This document shows, piece after piece, positions 6,861 to 14,301 of a stretch of DNA of 14,344 nt (position 1 is its first letter; every line of letters starts with the position of its first letter). The notes beneath the pieces were generated by a model. It saw nothing but the letters and a program-made list of their open reading frames with translations. It had not been told where the DNA came from and ran no database searches. Made by a program: the position numbers and the translations under genes. The DNA comes from an uncultured Eubacteriales bacterium. Lineage in GTDB: Bacteria > Bacillota > Clostridia > Oscillospirales > Acutalibacteraceae. Location: positions 1-14,344 of the forward strand of contig ONEU01000064.1 in NCBI GenBank assembly GCA_900316925.1, read 5' to 3'.

Positions 6861-6872
6861 GGTTCTCTCCTT

Positions 6873-6902
6873 AAAAAAAGAAGCCGATCACTCCAATCGG
6901 CT
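6873..6902 (-). terminator. Rho-independent terminator between hup and rqcP
   Basis: On the minus strand AGCCGAT/ATCGGCT forms a 7-bp stem with a 7-nt loop, followed by TTCTTTTTTT. It starts 16 nt after the hup stop. The U-tract runs straight into TTAAGGAG, the rqcP ribosome binding site, so downstream genes depend on read-through or on an unseen promoter. Confidence 0.9.
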
Positions 6903-6918
6903 CCTTTCCTCTCATTGA

Positions 6919-7194
6919 TTATTTGTCAACAGCATCCTTGAATGCCTTGCCTGCTTTGAAAGCGGGTACTTTGGAAGCAGCAATGGTGATCTTTTCCTTT
7001 GTCTGGGGGTTCACACCGGTCCTCTCGCCTCTCTCATGGCGCTCGAAGGTTCCGAAGCCTACAATGCGGATCTCCTCGCCTGCTGCTACCTTCTCAATGA
7101 TAATATCGATTGCAGCGGTAACTGCCTTCTCTGCATCCTTCTTTGAGATTTCTGCTTTCTCTGCAACGGCAGCAATCAATTCGGTCTTGTTCAT
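6919..7194 (-). CDS. hup: DNA-binding protein HU
   Basis: A 91-aa nucleoid protein with the standard HU length and layout: helical dimer base (MNKTELIAAVAEKAEISKKDAEKAV), the GFGTFERHERGERTGVNPQT arm base and flexible arm with the DNA-intercalating proline, and the C-terminal VPAFKAGKAFKDAVDK. It bends and compacts DNA as a dimer. It has a strong ribosome binding site (GGAGG, about 9 nt before ATG) and lies 15 nt after mazG. In B. subtilis hbs is not in the yab cluster, but clostridial genomes commonly place hup between mazG and rqcP. A terminator right after the gene suits a very abundant product; a strong promoter of its own is not obvious and would have to lie inside mazG. Confidence 0.97.
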   Translation of the reverse strand: MNKTELIAAVAEKAEISKKDAEKAVTAAIDIIIEKVAAGEEIRIVGFGTFERHERGERTGVNPQTKEKITIAASKVPAFKAGKAFKDAVDK

Positions 7195-7209
7195 TTTTGG
7201 TTTCCTCCA

Positions 7210-8016
7210 TTATTCTTCTGATTTTGAAATTGCATCCCAAAGCTGCTGCACAGCCTCCGGATCAGATTTCTGTATATCAATGCCCTTTTCTTGTGCAGAA
7301 GCTTCCAGCTCCCTGAACTGACCGATAAAACGGTCACAGGCATCATACAGTGATTTTTCGCAGTCCGTCTTCAAGAAACGCGACACACCGGCAATACTGA
7401 ACAGCAATTCGCCCAGCTTCCGGTCATAAGCTTCCGTCTGTCCCCGATCCGCCATCGCCCTGAGCTGAGACAACTGTTGCTCCGCAAGGTCAAAGGCCTG
7501 TCCGGCATCTGCAAGCTGAAAGCCTCCCCTTTCCGCCTTTTTCCAGAGCTTTTCGCTCCGCATCAGGGAAGGAAGGGTCTTGGAAACGCTTTCCATCGCC
7601 TCGCCGGCGCTGCTCTGGGATTTGGACTGCATTTTAATGGCATCCCAGTTTCTGAGCACCTCTTCCGGCGTATCCGCCTGCACATTGCCAAACACATGAG
7701 GATGGCGCAGGATCATCTTTTTGCACACATCGTCTGCCACGTCATTCAGGTCGAAGTGCTGCTGTTCCGTCTCCAGTACACAGTGGAACACCACCTGCAG
7801 CAGGACATCACCCAGTTCTTCGCGAAGATGCTCGGTGTCATTCTCGTCGATCGCCTCTACCGCCTCATAGACCTCCTCAATGAAATCACTGCGGATGGTC
7901 TGATGGGTCTGCACCTTGTCCCAGGGGCAGCCATCCGGCGCTCTCAGCTTTCTGACGATGGAAACAAGATCCTCCACGTTATAATGGTCCTTGATCTGAA
8001 AATCCACCGCAATCAT
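7210..8016 (-). CDS. mazG: MazG nucleoside triphosphate pyrophosphohydrolase
   Basis: A 268-aa all-alpha pyrophosphohydrolase that cleaves (d)NTPs to monophosphates plus pyrophosphate, usually to clear aberrant nucleotides. The first MazG domain carries RAPDGCPWD (25-33), the metal-binding EEVYE (47-51) and EELGD (66-70). The second half contains KAERGGFQ and the degenerate second domain. The length matches E. coli MazG (263 aa); unlike B. subtilis YabN it lacks an N-terminal tetrapyrrole-methylase-like domain. Start choice is open: AAGGAG touches the ATG at 8016 directly, while a GTG at 8007 has it at an ideal 9 nt; a weaker AGGA further upstream could serve the ATG. It lies 48 nt after the flippase gene. 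Confidence 0.94.
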   Translation of the reverse strand: MIAVDFQIKDHYNVEDLVSIVRKLRAPDGCPWDKVQTHQTIRSDFIEEVYEAVEAIDENDTEHLREELGDVLLQVVFHCVLETEQQHFDLNDVADDVCKKMILRHPHVFGNVQADTPEEVLRNWDAIKMQSKSQSSAGEAMESVSKTLPSLMRSEKLWKKAERGGFQLADAGQAFDLAEQQLSQLRAMADRGQTEAYDRKLGELLFSIAGVSRFLKTDCEKSLYDACDRFIGQFRELEASAQEKGIDIQKSDPEAVQQLWDAISKSEE

Positions 8017-8064
8017 CTCCTTTTCCTAATGACGAACCATCACGATACCGTACAAGTATCTATT

Positions 8065-9825
8065 TTACCTTATTAGCTTACGTTTTTCAAGTAGTTTTAC
8101 AATTTTATTTCCCTTCGGCATCTGCAGGACATCCTCTCTTTTAATAGCCCTGAACAGAAAAAGAGCGATGAAGTAGGCAACGATGGCCACTACTACTGCA
8201 AGAATCGTGGCGATCCTCTGTTTGAAGAACAGGTCGAAGAGAATTTCAGAAAAGTATGCTGCTGCGCCGCACACAATACCGGCCAGCAGAGGTTTCACAA
8301 AAATAGAGACAAAATCAGGAACGATCTTGGTTTCCCGGCAGATCACAAACAGCGCCATGACGGTAACGAAACCGTAGCAGACAATGGAGCCGATGTTGGC
8401 ACCCTGGATATTGATCCAGGGGATTCCCACCAGGATGTAATTGACCACGATCTTGATGACCATGCCGACAGCAAACAGCTTCAGCGGCACATCCATCCGC
8501 CCGATGGCCTGCAGCATACTGCACAGGGGCGTACTCGTGGCAATGAAGATAACGGAAATACCCATGACGGTGAGAACCTTCGAGCCGATCTCCACCTCAC
8601 CCGCGACGCTGCTGCCGTGGTAGATCATGGAGAGCAGCGGTTCCGCCAGCACCGACATACCGATACCGGAGGGGATCGTCACCAGGGTCGTGACACGCAT
8701 GACGGTTTCCATGCTTTTTTTCAGCTGCTGCTTGTTGCCGCTTGTCCAGGCAGCCGTCACGGAGGGCAGCGCCGTGGTGCCGAACACCTGTGTCACCGCC
8801 GTGACCAGCATCATCAGCGTCAGGGCGATACCATAGCACCCGTAGAGGAAGGTATGGGTCTCTTCGCCGTAGTATACGTTATCGGGAATCAGCGAGCCGT
8901 AGACGCCCAGGAGAGCATCCGGGTCGGTCTGCATGATGTTGTTGATACGGATCTGTACCAGCGTGGAATCAATCATATCGGCAAGGCTCATAATGATGGA
9001 GCCCAGACCGATGGGGATTGCCGTGCGCACCATCACCCGCAGAGTCTTGTCAGCCTTGCGTGGCGGGGGCGAGTTTTTCAGCTCCTCCTTGGTAATGCCG
9101 TCACCGCCGCGTTTGTAGCGGATGAACAGGAACAGGAAGCCCAGCAGGGAGCCCACAGAGATACCGGTGATCGCCGCACCGATGGCAATCGGGATAATGG
9201 CGGATTCCGCCTCCGCCACGTTCATACAGCGGATGCCGAAGACATAGCCGGTGGATTCATACTGTCCCATGCCCATCCTGGTGACCACGAAGGAGGCGGT
9301 CAGACCGAGAAAGAGCTTACAGGTAGCCTCAATGATCTCCGAGATAGCCGTAGGGACCATGTTCCGCATACCTTCAAAATACCCTCGGTAGATGGACATC
9401 AGGCAGCCGAAGAAGATGGTCGGCGAAAGGCACAGCAGGGCGAAAATAGCGTTATCCGCGTGGATGAGCTTGATGTAGATAAAGCTGCCGAGCACCATGA
9501 CCAGGAAGCACAGGCAGCCCGCCAGCACAAAGATGGGAACCGAGATCCGATGGATCTGTTTCACGTCACGGTAGCGTTTCTTGGTAATGCTCTCCGACAC
9601 CATACGGGAGATGGCGATCGGAAAGCCGGCCGTCGAGAGCATGAACAGGGGATTATAAAGGGCATAGGCCGAATTGAACAGGCCGGTGCCCACGCCGCCG
9701 TACTCGTTGGAGAGCAGTATCTTGTAGATCATGCCCATGAGCTTGACAATAACCATGCTCGAACCGAGTACCATCGCACCCTTCAGGAAGGACTGCGATT
9801 TGCGCCGGTTTTTAACTTTTGTCAC
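8065..9825 (-). CDS. SpoVB/MurJ-like polysaccharide flippase (YabM type)
   Basis: A 586-aa multi-pass membrane protein of the MOP superfamily, with about 14 hydrophobic helices spread along its length and short cytoplasmic loops. The N-terminal SFLKGAMVLGSSMVIVKLMGMIYKI and YRGYFEGMRNMVPTAISEIIEA are typical of SpoVB and its paralogue YabM, which are thought to move lipid-linked polysaccharide precursors across the membrane. A polar loop around residue 255 (KEELKNSPPPRKADKT) precedes the second half. It is longer than the Bacillus relatives (about 520-530 aa), with an extra segment around 300-330 rich in Asp/Tyr/Glu. The start is GTG with GAAGGGAAG upstream. As first gene of the conserved cluster it occupies the yabM position; spoVB itself cannot be told apart from sequence alone. 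Confidence 0.9.
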   Translation of the reverse strand: MTKVKNRRKSQSFLKGAMVLGSSMVIVKLMGMIYKILLSNEYGGVGTGLFNSAYALYNPLFMLSTAGFPIAISRMVSESITKKRYRDVKQIHRISVPIFVLAGCLCFLVMVLGSFIYIKLIHADNAIFALLCLSPTIFFGCLMSIYRGYFEGMRNMVPTAISEIIEATCKLFLGLTASFVVTRMGMGQYESTGYVFGIRCMNVAEAESAIIPIAIGAAITGISVGSLLGFLFLFIRYKRGGDGITKEELKNSPPPRKADKTLRVMVRTAIPIGLGSIIMSLADMIDSTLVQIRINNIMQTDPDALLGVYGSLIPDNVYYGEETHTFLYGCYGIALTLMMLVTAVTQVFGTTALPSVTAAWTSGNKQQLKKSMETVMRVTTLVTIPSGIGMSVLAEPLLSMIYHGSSVAGEVEIGSKVLTVMGISVIFIATSTPLCSMLQAIGRMDVPLKLFAVGMVIKIVVNYILVGIPWINIQGANIGSIVCYGFVTVMALFVICRETKIVPDFVSIFVKPLLAGIVCGAAAYFSEILFDLFFKQRIATILAVVVAIVAYFIALFLFRAIKREDVLQMPKGNKIVKLLEKRKLIR

Positions 9826-9871
9826 TGAAGCACTTCCCTTCTGTTGATTGAATCATCACAATGCATGAAGA

Positions 9872-9919
9872 CTGCACCGCATAATGAGCATTATACGGTG
9901 CAGCGAAAATCGTCAACAA
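9872..9919 (-). promoter_or_regulatory. Promoter with overlapping 32-bp dyad before the flippase cluster
   Basis: On the minus strand a perfect TATAAT (9890-9895) is preceded by TTGTTG (9914-9919, 18-nt spacer) or TTGACG (9911-9916, 15-nt spacer). A dyad spans 9872-9903: arms CTGCACCG/CGGTGCAG, one mismatch, then ATAAT/ATTAT around a 4-nt centre, so it covers the spacer, the -10 box and the likely start. It may be an operator, or a hairpin that ends the zinc-ribbon gene transcript (its stop is 36 nt upstream of the dyad), though no U-tract follows. No other feature is seen between 9826 and 9939. Confidence 0.5.
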
Positions 9920-9939
9920 GGTGACACGCAGAAGAGAGA

Positions 9940-10386
9940 TCAGGCATCCAGATCGTCGTCAAGCGTCTCTTCGGCAAAGATCAGCAGCTCCTCCGGCGTC
10001 ATATCGTCCTCATACGGAGCCTGTGTGACAGGCAGCTTCTTTCCGCATTTATTGCAGTAAGCCGAGCCGCGCTTATTGTAGGTGCCGCAATCGGGGCACT
10101 TCACCTTCTGCTTGGCATTCTCCAGCATTTCATTGACGGTGGCAAGCTGATCGTTGAGTTCCTTGATTTCTTCCTGAAGCTGCTTGATACCCTTATCATA
10201 GTTTTTACCGGTGCGGTTGGCTTCATAGCACACACGCCCCAGAATGTGATACTTCTTGGAAAGCTCCGCCTTGATATCGGCGGCTGCCAGCAGCAGCTTG
10301 GATTTATCGATCACTTTTACCGCTTTGCCGCTGACGCTGTCAACAGCAGACTTGGCATTCATCAGAACATCTTCAAAAACACTCAT
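9940..10386 (-). CDS. Coiled-coil zinc-ribbon protein of unknown function
   Basis: A 148-aa soluble protein. The N-terminal half is helical and basic (SVFEDVLMNAKSAVDSVSGKAVKVI), residues about 66-95 form a coiled coil (GIKQLQEEIKELNDQLATVNEML), and a zinc ribbon follows with CPDC (Cys97, Cys100) and CNKC (Cys111, Cys114). The C-terminal tail is very acidic (EETLDDDLDA). This layout resembles the many small zinc-ribbon proteins of Firmicutes with no known role. The ATG at 10386 is chosen because GAGGAGG lies 7 nt upstream; in-frame ATGs at 10401 and 10440 precede or overlap that site. It is monocistronic with its own promoter. Binding of zinc is inferred from the four cysteines only. Confidence 0.88.
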   Translation of the reverse strand: MSVFEDVLMNAKSAVDSVSGKAVKVIDKSKLLLAAADIKAELSKKYHILGRVCYEANRTGKNYDKGIKQLQEEIKELNDQLATVNEMLENAKQKVKCPDCGTYNKRGSAYCNKCGKKLPVTQAPYEDDMTPEELLIFAEETLDDDLDA

Positions 10387-10470
10387 GGTGATCCTCCTCA
10401 TATCTGTATTTTCCTCGCATAGCCCCTGAAAACAGCCCATTTTAACCGGGGCTTTCAGAGGTTAACACCT

Positions 10471-10499
10471 ATTATAGCATCATTTCCGGGATTCTTCAA
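10471..10499 (-). promoter_or_regulatory. Sigma-A-like promoter of the zinc-ribbon gene
   Basis: On the minus strand TTGAAG (10494-10499) and a perfect TATAAT (10471-10476) are spaced by 17 nt, giving a leader of roughly 80 nt before the ATG at 10386. Confidence 0.75.
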
Positions 10500-10518
10500 T
10501 AGCTTTTCACACGTTTTT

Positions 10519-10583
10519 CCCGGAAAATCCACGCTTCCGGGCGCAGCCTCTCCCCCTTCCCGGAGCACCCGGAGACGCTGCGC
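10519..10583 (-). terminator. Tandem GC-rich hairpins after the uridine-kinase-like gene
   Basis: Two adjacent inverted repeats follow the stop codon by about 16 nt on the minus strand. The first (10541-10583) has GCGCAGC/GCTGCGC arms plus five more pairs after one mismatch. The second (10519-10541) pairs CCCGGAA with TTCCGGG around 9 nt. Neither is followed by a U-tract, so they may be a weak or factor-dependent terminator, or 3'-end stabilisers. Confidence 0.45.
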
Positions 10584-10599
10584 GGATGATGATGGCACG

Positions 10600-11562
10600 T
10601 CAGTATTCGTAAATGCCACCGCCGAAAAATTCCCGGAGCAGGGAGTTTTCAGGAACCAGCGACTCATCGATATCCGCAAAGCGTCCCAGCTCCCGGATCA
10701 GATGCTGTGCCTGATCGTAGTAGGAACTGTCCTCCCCGATGGAACGGAGCAGGGGAACTGCATGGCGCTTCATCACACACGGTTCATAGATATGGATGGT
10801 GTTGACGGTAAAATCACTGGTATAGCGGTAGGGACGGATATAGCGCGTCTCCCCGTCTACCACCTCGTCCCACATATCCAGCACCTTCTCCGGGGGCGTC
10901 TCACGGAACCGGCTGTCACGCACCAGGCGCCGCAGCAGCCGTACCTCCCGGTTATGGAGCACATAGTCCTCATTGTCCTTGATGCCCTGTTTCACGCCGA
11001 TATAGATCCGGCTGAGATATTCCTTGGGGATGATGTCCCCGAAGATGGGATTCAGGGCATGGATGCCCTCGATGATTACCACGGAATCATCCTCCAGGCG
11101 GATGTGGCGCTTATCCTCACGGCGGCGGCTGTTGCCAAAGTCGTACCGGGGGATGTCACATTCCCCGCAGGCGGCGATCTCCGCAACGCATTGCCGCATC
11201 AGGTCGATATCCAGCGCATTGACGGACTCAAAATCCGGCTTGCCGTTGGGCAGGCGTTCCACCATCTCCGCTCCCAGATAGAAGTCGTCCATGGAGATCA
11301 TAATCGCCTTGCTGCCGCTGTTCTCAAATTCCTCCGCCAGCTTCTTGGCACAGGTCGTCTTGCCGCTGCTCGAAGGCCCCGACAGGAAAATGATATGGCG
11401 CCTCACGGGTATACTGAGGATCCGTTCGGTAATCTGCCGCAGATCACTCCGGAAAATCTTCTCCACGGTGAGTACCAGGTCCTCCGGGCTCCGGGCTGCC
11501 TCCTGATTGATGCGGTTGATATCACAGGCGTATCTGCGATATGTATTCAGCCAGTTCAGCAT
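10600..11562 (-). CDS. Uridine kinase-like nucleoside kinase
   Basis: A 320-aa P-loop kinase of the phosphoribulokinase/uridine kinase family, expected to phosphorylate uridine or cytidine with ATP or GTP in pyrimidine salvage. The Walker A motif GPSSSGKTT is at 62-70, SMDDFY at 90-95 holds the likely catalytic Asp, and VVIIEGIHALNP (161-172) is the Walker B-like strand. The 60-residue N-terminal extension distinguishes it from E. coli Udk (213 aa); many Firmicutes relatives carry a longer TGS/ThrRS-like N-terminal region that is absent here apart from this remnant-sized segment. The ATG at 11562 lies inside the hemZ 3' end (41 bp overlap), with only a weak GAGGGTGA site, which suggests translational coupling. 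The substrate is inferred from family. Confidence 0.88.
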   Translation of the reverse strand: MLNWLNTYRRYACDINRINQEAARSPEDLVLTVEKIFRSDLRQITERILSIPVRRHIIFLSGPSSSGKTTCAKKLAEEFENSGSKAIMISMDDFYLGAEMVERLPNGKPDFESVNALDIDLMRQCVAEIAACGECDIPRYDFGNSRRREDKRHIRLEDDSVVIIEGIHALNPIFGDIIPKEYLSRIYIGVKQGIKDNEDYVLHNREVRLLRRLVRDSRFRETPPEKVLDMWDEVVDGETRYIRPYRYTSDFTVNTIHIYEPCVMKRHAVPLLRSIGEDSSYYDQAQHLIRELGRFADIDESLVPENSLLREFFGGGIYEY

Positions 11563-13021
11563 AGAATGATGTCACCCTCTCTTTTCGGTTCAGCATTTCA
11601 CTGAACCCGTTAATATATTCATACGGATATTTGTAGTTAAATATACGTTCCAAGTCTTCGGAAGCCGGTTTTTTCAGCTTTGACACCGCACCGGCGCCGC
11701 AGCCCAGGATGGTATGGGTCTCGTCCATGATAAAGACGTTATACAGTCCGTCATAGCCCTGCTTTGACCATCCCACATTCTCTAAATTGCCCTCCATCCT
11801 TGTCTGACGGTAGAGATAGTAGGGGTGGTAGTTCTCGGCGGTGAGCTTCTGCTCGCAGTACCGCAGCATTCCCGCAGCAGGCGGCTCTGAACCGGTACTG
11901 ACGGCGGTCTTCTGCATGGTCAGACGGGATGACCGCTTCATGGCAAGGGTGTGGACCGTGATGCTCTCCGGCGCCAGTCCGCAAAGCGTATCCAGCGTCC
12001 GCCGGAAGCTCTCCACATCCTCTGTGGGCAGTCCCGCGATGAGATCCATATTGATATGCCGGAACCCCACCTCCCGTGCCAGACGGTAGGCCTCCAGGGT
12101 CTGTGCGGAGGTATGCTTCCTGCCGATCACCTCCAGCACCCGGTCATTGAGTGTCTGGGGGTTGATGCTGATCCTGTCGGCGCCCCCGGTAAGAATGGCA
12201 CGGAGCTTGTCCTCGTCGATGGTATCAGGACGTCCCGCTTCTACGGTAAATTCCCGGCAGGTGGTCATATCAAAACAGCTCCGGATGGTCTCGATCAGCG
12301 TTTGCAGCTGTACGGCACTGAGCGTTGTCGGTGTGCCGCCGCCGATATAGACGCTCTCCAGGCGCAAATGACAGTTCCGGGCTATCTGTGCGGTGGCCGT
12401 GATCTCCTCCAGCAGCTTCTCGAAATAGGGCTGGATGAGCTTTCTGGCGCTCTCGATGGACTGCGACACGAACGAGCAGTACGAACAGCGTGTGGGACAG
12501 AACGGGATGGATACATACAAGCTGAATGACAGCGGCTGGCTGAGTGCCAGGATCCGTTTCTCATACTGCTCCGTCAGGGAGCTGAGCCTGACCTTCTCCT
12601 CCGAGACCAACAGCTTTTCGGAGAAATAGCGCTCGGCATAGTCCCGGCCGCCCTTGTCCGTGAGCCGTCGGAACAGCTTGATGGGACGAACGCCCGTCAG
12701 GATTCCCCAGGGCTGCTCTCTGCCGGTGAGCCTGACCAGCAGACCGTACAGACAGACCGCCATATCCCGTTCCACATCCTTCTCATGGGTGCGGGGATCC
12801 CCCTCGGTAACGGCTGAGGCACTCTCGCAGAAATCTTCCGTCTCCACCGTCACGCTGACAACCGTCCGATCGGCCTGCTCCTGTGTGAGCACCGTAATCA
12901 GGGGCAGTTCCTTCTCCTGCGGCTGCTCCCGGATCACCCGGATGGTATCATTCGGAAAAAACAGGCGGACAAGGTTCTCCGTTTCATAATGGAATTGGTT
13001 ATTCAGATAAATCGTCATCAT
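11522..13021 (-). CDS. hemZ: HemZ-type radical SAM coproporphyrinogen dehydrogenase family protein
   Basis: A 499-aa radical SAM enzyme of the HemN/HemZ family. The N-terminal 165 residues are the HemZ-specific region (with WGILTGVRPIKLFRRLTDKG). The [4Fe-4S] motif CPTRCSYC has Cys175, Cys179 and Cys182, and GGGTPT (227-232) binds SAM. Further family motifs are FTVEAGRPDTI, RISINPQTLND and HINMDLIAGLPTE, followed by the C-terminal HemN-like domain. HemN makes protoporphyrinogen IX from coproporphyrinogen III without oxygen; the activity of HemZ is less certain, and no other haem genes are in the window. Two adjacent ATGs start it, with GAGG 7 nt upstream, overlapping the MBL gene end by 23 bp. 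Confidence 0.93.
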   Translation of the reverse strand: MMTIYLNNQFHYETENLVRLFFPNDTIRVIREQPQEKELPLITVLTQEQADRTVVSVTVETEDFCESASAVTEGDPRTHEKDVERDMAVCLYGLLVRLTGREQPWGILTGVRPIKLFRRLTDKGGRDYAERYFSEKLLVSEEKVRLSSLTEQYEKRILALSQPLSFSLYVSIPFCPTRCSYCSFVSQSIESARKLIQPYFEKLLEEITATAQIARNCHLRLESVYIGGGTPTTLSAVQLQTLIETIRSCFDMTTCREFTVEAGRPDTIDEDKLRAILTGGADRISINPQTLNDRVLEVIGRKHTSAQTLEAYRLAREVGFRHINMDLIAGLPTEDVESFRRTLDTLCGLAPESITVHTLAMKRSSRLTMQKTAVSTGSEPPAAGMLRYCEQKLTAENYHPYYLYRQTRMEGNLENVGWSKQGYDGLYNVFIMDETHTILGCGAGAVSKLKKPASEDLERIFNYKYPYEYINGFSEMLNRKERVTSFYAELAEYISQIRL

Positions 13022-13649
13022 GTTCTTTCCTCATGGCATAGTTATATTTTCTTTCGGCGGCAAGGGTGGAGTTTTCGCCGTGACCGCAGTAAACCTTCAG
13101 GTCACCGGGAAGCTCCGCGATCCGTCGGATGGATTTCATCATCTCCCGCAGACTGCCGGTGGGAAAATCCGTGCGGCCGGTCGTCCCGCTGATGAGGGTA
13201 TCTCCGGTAAAGAGACTGTCGCCGATAAGATAGCAGACACCGCCCGCCGTGTGACCGGGGGTATTCATCACGCCGATCTCCCCCTTGCCGAAGGGCAGGG
13301 TGTCGCCGTCCCTGACCAGGATATCCGGCGTGAAATGCGGCAGCGTCCCCTCAAAGAACAGCGACAGATTGAGGTCATCACGCTGCGTGAAAGCGGCGTC
13401 CTTCTCCCCGATGACGATCTTTGCACGGGGGTATTTCTGTTTCATGGCGGCCGCATAGCCGATATGGTCAAAGTGCCCGTGGGTGAGAAGGATATACCGG
13501 AGCTTTTCTCCCCCGAATGCCTCCACAGCCTGTTCCATTGCCTTTGACGGTGCGCCGGTATCCACCAGCAGCGATACGCCGGCTTCTTCATCCGTCACAA
13601 AAAAGCAGTTTGCCTGTAACGCTCCTACTTCAAATCTTTCCGTTTTCAT
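12999..13649 (-). CDS. MBL-fold metallo-hydrolase (glyoxalase II-like)
   Basis: A 216-aa binuclear metal hydrolase. THGHFDH (56-62) gives the HxHxDH metal motif, and His133 in NTPGHTAGG, Asp150 in FTGDTL and His190 in YCGHGE complete the set. The size and motif spacing match the glyoxalase II-like single-domain group (thioester hydrolysis), but a substrate cannot be assigned. ATG start with AGGAGG 9 nt upstream. It follows dtd by 42 nt with no terminator and overlaps hemZ by 23 bp. The dtd-MBL-hemZ run is a familiar clostridial order, often downstream of relA, which would lie beyond the right edge (inference). Confidence 0.93.
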   Translation of the reverse strand: MKTERFEVGALQANCFFVTDEEAGVSLLVDTGAPSKAMEQAVEAFGGEKLRYILLTHGHFDHIGYAAAMKQKYPRAKIVIGEKDAAFTQRDDLNLSLFFEGTLPHFTPDILVRDGDTLPFGKGEIGVMNTPGHTAGGVCYLIGDSLFTGDTLISGTTGRTDFPTGSLREMMKSIRRIAELPGDLKVYCGHGENSTLAAERKYNYAMRKEHDDDLSE

Positions 13650-13691
13650 ACATTGTGTCCTCCTGTTGCATCACCCGACGCTGCTTGACGG

Positions 13692-14144
13692 TCATGCCAG
13701 CTCCTTGGTGTCGATCACCAGGGTCACCGGTCCGTCATTCAGCAGCGATACCTTCATATCCGCACCGAAAACGCCCTTCTCCACCTGAGCAATGCCGTTC
13801 TCGTGCATACATTGACAAAAGTATTCATACAGCGGTTCAGCCGTTTCCGGTCTGGCGGCGGCTTCAAAATTAGGGCGTCTGCCCTTCCGGCAATTTGCGC
13901 AGAGGGTGAAGTTGGATACCACCAGCACCCCTCCGCCGATATCCGCCAATGCCAGGTTCATCTTATCGTTCTCGTCTGTAAAGATCCGCAATCCTGCGAT
14001 CTTACTGCTGAGCTTTTCGGCTTCCTTTTCGGTATCACCGTTTTCCACCCCCAGCAGAATGAGTAATCCATCTCCGATACTTCCGGTCACATTTCCGTCC
14101 ACCACGACCTCACACCGGCTCACTCTTTGTATTACTGCCTTCAT
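13692..14144 (-). CDS. dtd: D-aminoacyl-tRNA deacylase
   Basis: A 150-aa homodimeric enzyme that hydrolyses D-aminoacyl-tRNAs (and glycyl-tRNA-Ala), protecting translation from wrong-handed amino acids. The chain begins MKAVIQRVSR and carries the RKGRRPNF block and the Gly-cisPro motif NDGPVT (136-141) that gives chirality rejection. The other active-site motif, usually SQFT at 77-80, reads SNFT here, with Asn at 78, and the following Y-A-D is C-A-N. Length and all other blocks are normal. The ATG at 14144 has AAAGGA 8 nt upstream; an in-frame ATG at 14162 would lie upstream of that site. A promoter precedes it, so it heads the unit. Confidence 0.95.
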   Translation of the reverse strand: MKAVIQRVSRCEVVVDGNVTGSIGDGLLILLGVENGDTEKEAEKLSSKIAGLRIFTDENDKMNLALADIGGGVLVVSNFTLCANCRKGRRPNFEAAARPETAEPLYEYFCQCMHENGIAQVEKGVFGADMKVSLLNDGPVTLVIDTKELA

Positions 14145-14185
14145 ACGCTCATTCCTTTTCATTAAATCTCATATTTTCCCATCTC

Positions 14186-14214
14186 ATCATACCATATTCC
14201 CAAACAAATAGCAA
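14186..14214 (-). promoter_or_regulatory. Sigma-A-like promoter of the dtd unit
   Basis: On the minus strand TTGCTA (14209-14214) and TATGAT (14186-14191) are spaced by 17 nt, ahead of the dtd start at 14144. This would allow dtd, the MBL gene, hemZ and the kinase to be expressed independently of whatever lies to the right. Confidence 0.6.
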
Positions 14215-14265
14215 GACGGAGTCCCTCCGCTGCACGGGAATCCATTTTTCCCTGCCGGTTACCCA

Positions 14266-14301
14266 GGGAAAACCTTTTTCTGGCGAAAAAAAGGTTTTCC
14301 C
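14266..14301. repeat. Long inverted repeat, dispersed-element-like
   Basis: Perfect 14-bp arms (14266-14279 and 14288-14301, GGGAAAACCTTTTT and its complement) enclose an 8-nt loop. The flank continues CCGGACCCCTTTCCAAAA up to the window edge. No U-tract follows the stem on either strand, though the arms contain T-runs. The sequence type resembles dispersed intergenic repeats of Ruminococcaceae (from memory, unchecked). The 14215-14344 stretch otherwise holds no gene. Confidence 0.55.

Noticed and set aside
8617..9828. Long open frame (403 codons) on the plus strand
   Set aside because: Antisense to the flippase gene, extremely rich in His, Asp, Gln and Gly with no hydrophobic core; a shadow frame.
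10455..10679. Small minus-strand frame overlapping the kinase 3' end
   Set aside because: Lies across the hairpins after the kinase gene and has no recognisable domain or convincing ribosome binding site.
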